Below, piece after piece: positions 59,465 to 64,000 of a DNA stretch of 64,000 nt. The DNA comes from JAYPWI01 sp964629575 (lineage in GTDB: Bacteria > Actinomycetota > Acidimicrobiia > Acidimicrobiales > Poriferisodalaceae). The translations under genes were made by a program, and so were the position numbers. The notes beneath the pieces were generated by a model. It made no database searches. It was not told the origin of the DNA and saw only the letters and a program-made list of their open reading frames with translations. Every line of letters starts with the position of its first letter. The stretch's first letter is position 1. Where the stretch lies: assembly GCA_964629575.1 (NCBI GenBank), contig CAZVUM010000018.1, positions 1 through 64,000 on the forward strand, given 5' to 3'.

Positions 59465-61002
59465 AGGCCGTACCGCGCCGGCTCGGTCCTCAGCCACTCA
59501 CCGATGGTCTCGCCGATCATGATCGACGTCGGGTTGGTGTTTGCCCGTGGAACCGTCGGCATGATCGACGCATCGGCGACCACGAGTCCGTCGATCGCGT
59601 GGCAGCGCCCGTATTGGTCGACGACGGCGGTCGGGTCGTCGGCGGGGCCCATGTGGGCGGTTGCGCACGGGTGATATCCCGAAGCTGCGAACCGACGGAG
59701 GAGAGCGATGATGTCGTCGCGCGAGGTCGCCCGGTCTGGAGACGGGAACACCACCTCGTCGGTCAGCTCGGCGAGCGGTCCCGTTTCGGTGAAGCGCAGT
59801 GCATCTTCGAAGCAGTCGGCCAGGCGCTCGACATCGCGCTGGTTCTCGCAGAAGTGTGGGGCGATGTGGGGTGCGGCGTAGGGGTCCTTGGACGGATACA
59901 CGAGGTCACCGACGCCATCGACCTGTTCGAGGATCGCTGCGACGCCGAAGTAGGGATCGTTCACCCGGCCGACGAACGTCAGCTGCTCGATCTGGAGATC
60001 CATCCGGTCCCGGCCGTCCGGCGAGGTGTATCGGAGGATCGTTTGGATGATCGGCTGGTCCCTCGCTACGAGGCTCTGGTCGGTGGGTCGGCACATCACA
60101 AACAACGCTGGGTGATCCGAGAGGTGGTTGCCCACCCCTGGGACGTCGGCGTTGGTGTCGACGCCCAGGCGATCGAGGTCGGCCTTCGGGCCCACCCCGC
60201 TGCGCAAGAGGATGCCCGGGGTGTGGATGGCGCCTGCTGCGAGCACGACGCACTTGGCATCGAAGCGGTGGCGCTCACCGGCGCCGTCGATCGCCTCGAC
60301 ACCCACCGCACGGCCGTTCTCGATGACGACACGGTCGGTGTGGAGCCCGCCCTCGATCCGAAGGTTGGGCCGCAGACGCGCCGGCGCGAGATATGCGCTC
60401 GCCGTCGACACTCGTAGCTGGCCGAGCTTGTTCATGGGTTGGGGCCCTGAGCCCCATGCATCGGGATCGTTCTGGTCCGGGCAGTCGGGGTAGCCGAGCT
60501 CCTCGGCTGTGGCGAGGAACGCCTGGTGAAGGGTGGTGAGCTCGCTCGGTGGGTACCGGCGGATGCCGATCGGTCCGGCATCACCGTGATGGGCTTCGTG
60601 CCCGTAGTCGAGATCGCGTTCGAGACGTTTGAACGTGGTGAGCACGTTGTCCCACGCCCATTCCGGATTGCCCCGATCCGCCCAGTCGTCGTAGTCCTCG
60701 GGGACGCCCCGGAGAAAGATGCACGTGTTGACGGCGCTCGAACCCCCGGTGACCCGACCGCGGGGGAGCGGCTGACCGGGCCGCTGCTCGGTCGGTGAGT
60801 ACTCGAGGCCCCAGTCGTGTTTCACGAGCGAGTTCTGGTGCCCGTCGCGCAGGTCGTCCGGCGTTGCTTCGATCGCCGCGTAGTCGGGGCCGGCTTCGAG
60901 CACCAGGACCGATCGGTTGGGGTCCTCGCTGGCGCGCGCGGCCAGCGGAGCTCCACTCGCTCCCGCCCCCACGACGACGAGGTCGTGCTGTTCCCGTGCC
61001 AT
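59461..61002 (-). CDS. GMC family FAD-dependent oxidoreductase
   Basis: This 513-residue enzyme of the glucose-methanol-choline family has the FAD motif DLVVVGAGASGAPLAARASE at the N terminus. GMC signature 1 lies around PRGRVTGGSSAVNTCIFLRG, signature 2 around GAIHTPGILLRSGVG, and the C-terminal catalytic region contains HPCATAHMG and ANTNPTSIMIGE. I chose ATG 61002, next to which the FAD motif starts. It probably oxidises a primary alcohol, such as choline or polyethylene glycol. It is coupled to the HAD gene and divergent from the amidohydrolase, with 74 bases between starts. Confidence 0.91.
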   Translation of the reverse strand: MAREQHDLVVVGAGASGAPLAARASEDPNRSVLVLEAGPDYAAIEATPDDLRDGHQNSLVKHDWGLEYSPTEQRPGQPLPRGRVTGGSSAVNTCIFLRGVPEDYDDWADRGNPEWAWDNVLTTFKRLERDLDYGHEAHHGDAGPIGIRRYPPSELTTLHQAFLATAEELGYPDCPDQNDPDAWGSGPQPMNKLGQLRVSTASAYLAPARLRPNLRIEGGLHTDRVVIENGRAVGVEAIDGAGERHRFDAKCVVLAAGAIHTPGILLRSGVGPKADLDRLGVDTNADVPGVGNHLSDHPALFVMCRPTDQSLVARDQPIIQTILRYTSPDGRDRMDLQIEQLTFVGRVNDPYFGVAAILEQVDGVGDLVYPSKDPYAAPHIAPHFCENQRDVERLADCFEDALRFTETGPLAELTDEVVFPSPDRATSRDDIIALLRRFAASGYHPCATAHMGPADDPTAVVDQYGRCHAIDGLVVADASIMPTVPRANTNPTSIMIGETIGEWLRTEPARYGL

Positions 61003-61076
61003 CACAGCCGTCGACGGTAGCTGGCCGAGGCCAGATCGAGGTCGCCGTGGTGTGGTGGGCAATACGCTGCGGGGCC

Positions 61077-62534
61077 ATGGCAGACCTGGTGATCCGCAAC
61101 GCAACGATCGTCGACGGGACGGGCGAGCCCAGGTACGGGGGCGATCTGGCGGTGACCGACGGGCGGATCTCCGCGGTCGGAGATGTCCCCGATTCGGGCG
61201 AGACGACGGTCGATGCGGGCGGGCTGGCCCTCGCTCCCGGATTCGTCGACGTTCACACCCACGACGACGGTGCACTGGTCGAGCACCCCGGCATGGAGTT
61301 CAAGATCAGCCAGGGCTGCACGAGCGTCGTGGTCGGCAACTGCGGGTTCTCTGCCATTCCCGCCGTGGAAGGAAGTCGCACACTCGATCTGTCGGCCATC
61401 ACCGCCGAGTGGAGCGACCTCGACGGCTATCGCAACACCGTCGACGCGGCCGGCTGCGCGCTCAACTCGATCATGTTGGTGGGGCACAACAGCGTGCGAC
61501 ATCTGGTGATGAAAGGGGAGCGACGCGCGCCGACGTCGGGCGAGCTCGCCACGATGCGCGGCCACGTCGACCGGGCGATGTCCCAGGGTGCCTGCGGATT
61601 TTCCAGCGGTCTCGTCTACCGCCCCGGCCGTTGGGCCGAGACCGACGAGCTCACCGAGCTGGCCTCGGTGGCGGCGCCATACGACGGCATCTACGCAACA
61701 CACATGCGCAACGAGCGCGACCGCTTGATCGAAGCGGTCGACGAGGCCCTTCGGATCAGCGGTGATGCCGGCGTTGCGCTGCAGATCAGCCACCACAAGG
61801 CCGCCGGCGAGCGCAACTTCGGAATGGTTGCCGAATCGCTCGCCCACATCGATCGCGCCCGCGAGGGTGGGGCGCGAGTCACGCTCGACGTGTATCCGTA
61901 CACGGCTGGAAGCGGGCCGATGATCCAGTACTTCGATCTGGCCAACCCCGACCCCGAGCTCGCCCGGGCGATCCAGCTGGCCTCGTGCCCGGCCTTCAAG
62001 CAGTACGAAGGGCGCATGCTCGTCGATGTGGCGGACGAGCTGGGCATAACTCCGGCCGAGGCGGTCGTGCATGTGCTGACCGCGCCAGAGGGCGACAAGA
62101 CGATCTGTATCCAGCACATCATGGATGAGGGTGACGTCGTGTCGAACCTCGAGCACCCGATGGTGATGGTCGGCTCCGACGGGCTACCGGACCTCGATGG
62201 ACGGCCGCATCCTCGCCTGTTCGGCACGTTCCCGAGGGTTCTCGGCAAGTACGTGAGGCAGGAAGGCGTGCTCGACGTGGAGCAGGCCGTTCGTCGGATG
62301 ACCTCTCTGTCCTGCGACGTTCACGGCCTCGCCGACCGGGGGCGACTGGTCGAGGGCGCATGGGCCGACCTGGTGCTCTTCGATCCCGACACCGTGATCG
62401 ATGCCGCAACCTACGAGGACCCCAAGGTCGAGTCGGTGGGCATTCAGAGCGTGTGGGTCAACGGCGAGCTTGCATTCGACCAGGGCTCCCACACCGGGTC
62501 GCGAGCCGGTGGCGTTCTGCGATACCGGGAGTAG
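61077..62534 (+). CDS. N-acyl-D-amino-acid deacylase-like amidohydrolase
   Basis: This 485-residue amidohydrolase-superfamily protein has the metal-binding APGFVDVHTHDDG (H60, H62), then CTSVVVGNCGF with the cysteine seen in D-aminoacylases, YATHMRNE and QISHHKAAG. VMVGSDGLPD gives the late aspartate. The N and C termini form the small beta-sandwich typical of this family. ATG 61077 is used. It could deacylate N-acyl-D-amino acids or act as a related dihydropyrimidinase-like enzyme. It is divergent from the GMC oxidoreductase. Confidence 0.87.
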   Translation: MADLVIRNATIVDGTGEPRYGGDLAVTDGRISAVGDVPDSGETTVDAGGLALAPGFVDVHTHDDGALVEHPGMEFKISQGCTSVVVGNCGFSAIPAVEGSRTLDLSAITAEWSDLDGYRNTVDAAGCALNSIMLVGHNSVRHLVMKGERRAPTSGELATMRGHVDRAMSQGACGFSSGLVYRPGRWAETDELTELASVAAPYDGIYATHMRNERDRLIEAVDEALRISGDAGVALQISHHKAAGERNFGMVAESLAHIDRAREGGARVTLDVYPYTAGSGPMIQYFDLANPDPELARAIQLASCPAFKQYEGRMLVDVADELGITPAEAVVHVLTAPEGDKTICIQHIMDEGDVVSNLEHPMVMVGSDGLPDLDGRPHPRLFGTFPRVLGKYVRQEGVLDVEQAVRRMTSLSCDVHGLADRGRLVEGAWADLVLFDPDTVIDAATYEDPKVESVGIQSVWVNGELAFDQGSHTGSRAGGVLRYRE

Positions 62535-62580
62535 CTCGCCGTCGCGGTCGCGAGGCTGTGTTGGCTCCTGCGGTGCGCGT

Positions 62581-64000
62581 TCAGCTCCGAACGGCGAGGT
62601 CGACCGGGGTCGTCATCGTCGCCGGGTCGGCGCCTCGGTACACGGCATCACCGAAGGTGAACACGCCGCCGTCTTCGATCAGCGCGTAGTAGCCGTCCCC
62701 GGTGGCCGTCGGTCGCACTTCGATCGCGGTGGGCGGCTGGCAGAGCCCCACGCCGGGCACGCTGCCCCAGAAGGGAACGCCGAAGCTGAAGACTCCGCCG
62801 TCGCGGCCGAGCAGCCAGTAGCCGTTTCCGTCGGGGTGGACCGCCATCGAGATGACGGGAGCGTTGAGCGAGAGGTTGCCGGTGGACCCGTGGTACGTGG
62901 CTGCGCCGAAGGTGAAGATGCCGCCGTCCTGCCCGAGGAGCCAATACCCGTCGCCGTCCGCGGTCGGCGCCATGGCGACGACAGGGGCGTTGAGCGAGAG
63001 GTTGCCGGTCGATCCGAAATAGCCGGCAGCGCCGAAGGTGAAGATGCCCCCGTCCTGACCGAGCAGCCAGTACCCGTTGCCCGACGGGGTCGCCGCCATC
63101 GAGATGATCGGTGAGTTGAGCGGAATGCCTTCCATCGATCCGTGGTGGACGGCGTCGCCGAACGCCGCGATGCCGCCGGCGCTGTCGAGGATCCAGTATC
63201 CGTTGCCCGTGTTGGTCTCGGTGATCGCCACGGCAGCTCGTCCTGGCGCGAGCGAGCCGAGGAGATCGCCGTAGTGCGGCGCATCGCCGAACGCTTGGAC
63301 GCGTCCATCGGCGCCGAGCACCCAGTAGCCGCGGGATGCGCCACCCGCGGGGTCGGCGCCGGGGTTCTGCGAACCGCGGCAGAAGTGCGCGGGTAGCGGA
63401 TCGCCGCCTGATTCCGGCGCGCCGGTGTGTTTGTTGTTGCCGCGCCACACGGGCCAGTCGGGCTCGGAGCCCGGGGTGGGAATGGAGTACGCGGCGAGCC
63501 GACTCTGGCTGTTGGCCCCCGGGCGCCCGGCGCCGGCAATGATCTGCCAGCCGTGGGGCCCGAAGTCACCGACCGCAGGTGAGCTCGCAGCGAGAATCGC
63601 CCAGTGTTCGTTGATGCTCTGGCCGAACCAGGCTCCGTCGCTGCCGCGGAGCGCCCACGTGTTGTAGAGGTTGCTGGCCAGCACGTCCTGGGTGCCGTTG
63701 CCGTCGAGGTCTGCGATCACCGCAGAGCCGAAGAACATGCCGTCGCGGTCCACCGTGTCGGTCGGAAGCTCGGGGTGAACCGCCCACTTCAGGGAGCCGT
63801 CGCCGTGGAATGCGTAGACCCATTCGTTCCAGCTCGCGACCACGACCTCGGGGATGCCGTCGCCGTCGAGGTCGCCGAGGGCGGGGCTCGCGTAGATCAC
63901 ATCGCCGACGCTGACCGGCCAGCCGGGAACATCGGACGCATCGTCGATGTGCCAGGCGAACACCTTGTGACCGTCGGGGTGGCGGTAGAAGTCGCCGCCT
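62581..64000 (-). CDS. FG-GAP and 42-residue-repeat surface protein, 3' part
   Basis: The frame is open to the window edge, so the N terminus lies outside. About 472 C-terminal residues are visible. First come FG-GAP/VCBS-like calcium-binding repeats (SPALGDLDGDGIPEVVVASW, IADLDGNGTQDVLASN). Then come six or so repeats of about 42 residues such as GYWLLGQDGGIFTFGAAGYF with GSTGNLSLNAPVV. The repeats resemble those in the protease at 39443-41674. The whole would be an extracellular propeller protein. No enzyme domain is visible here. The complete gene probably has a signal peptide upstream. Confidence 0.78.
   Translation of the reverse strand, partial: GGDFYRHPDGHKVFAWHIDDASDVPGWPVSVGDVIYASPALGDLDGDGIPEVVVASWNEWVYAFHGDGSLKWAVHPELPTDTVDRDGMFFGSAVIADLDGNGTQDVLASNLYNTWALRGSDGAWFGQSINEHWAILAASSPAVGDFGPHGWQIIAGAGRPGANSQSRLAAYSIPTPGSEPDWPVWRGNNKHTGAPESGGDPLPAHFCRGSQNPGADPAGGASRGYWVLGADGRVQAFGDAPHYGDLLGSLAPGRAAVAITETNTGNGYWILDSAGGIAAFGDAVHHGSMEGIPLNSPIISMAATPSGNGYWLLGQDGGIFTFGAAGYFGSTGNLSLNAPVVAMAPTADGDGYWLLGQDGGIFTFGAATYHGSTGNLSLNAPVISMAVHPDGNGYWLLGRDGGVFSFGVPFWGSVPGVGLCQPPTAIEVRPTATGDGYYALIEDGGVFTFGDAVYRGADPATMTTPVDLAVRS
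62863..63114. repeat. Tandem 126-base repeat in the surface-protein gene
   Basis: Two consecutive 126-base units (62863-62988 and 62989-63114) start with GTTGAGCGAGAGGTTGCCGG and are similar along their length, encoding 42-residue repeats. More diverged units flank them. High DNA-level identity suggests recent duplication or gene conversion within the gene. Confidence 0.75.

Noticed and set aside
62863..63200. Repeat array as a mobile or CRISPR element
   Set aside because: The 126-base units are in frame and encode 42-residue protein repeats.
1..64000. tRNA or rRNA genes
   Set aside because: I looked in the intergenic regions for cloverleaf-like arms and GTTC-type loops and found none; nearly all longer stretches are coding.

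Overview
The window is GC-rich, densely coded DNA that looks like a chromosome segment of an aerobic, heterotrophic actinobacterium. An Acidimicrobiia-type (Ilumatobacter-like) origin is my inference. It rests on the actinobacterial gene order rimO-pgsA-cinA-recA-miaB-miaA-dapF-hflX, an actinobacterial LexA box in front of recA, many GTG/TTG starts, several cytochromes P450 and luciferase-like oxidoreductases, and secreted proteins with GYW-type repeats. A 100-base run of N at 44865-44964 is a scaffold gap that truncates a thiolase gene. No rRNA, tRNA, CRISPR array, insertion sequence or prophage was seen.

Region 1 (1-18.7 kb) is a catabolic accessory region. It holds two acyl-CoA dehydrogenases, an MFS exporter, a reductive-dehalogenase-like iron-sulfur protein, two TauD-type and one PhyH-type Fe(II)/2-oxoglutarate dioxygenases, three related cytochromes P450, a nitronate-monooxygenase-like flavoprotein, a CaiB-type CoA transferase, a limonene-epoxide-hydrolase-like protein, an NTF2-like protein, an aminotransferase and a secreted acidic beta-helix protein. 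The genes sit in short operons with overlapping start and stop codons (P450 / NMO / CoA transferase). Together they suggest oxidative attack on terpenoid, steroid-like or halogenated organic acids followed by CoA-linked degradation; the substrate is not known.

Region 2 (18.7-25.0 kb) is a minus-strand operon: class-IV aminotransferase, small sulfotransferase, class-I aminotransferase, and an unusual 818-residue family-A DNA polymerase with a proofreading domain, no 5' nuclease and a large insertion before motif C. A PhyH gene follows. Across a strongly structured divergent intergenic region lies a ferritin-like gene.

Region 3 (25.1-58.6 kb) is the conserved housekeeping backbone: rimO, pgsA, cinA, recA, miaB, an MscS-like channel, miaA, dapF, hflX, dapC, dapE and a peroxiredoxin. 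It covers ribosome and tRNA modification, phosphatidylglycerol synthesis, recombination, and diaminopimelate/lysine synthesis. The backbone is interrupted by blocks of lipoproteins, SRPBCC proteins with a TetR regulator, LLM oxidoreductases, membrane-anchored propeller-like proteins, a secreted trypsin-like protease, a Baeyer-Villiger monooxygenase and a creatininase-family hydrolase. recX is absent downstream of recA.

Region 4 (58.6-64 kb) holds a HAD phosphatase translationally coupled to a GMC oxidoreductase, a divergent D-aminoacylase-like amidohydrolase, and the 3' part of a large FG-GAP plus 42-residue-repeat surface protein. The same repeat type occurs in the serine protease 21 kb away.
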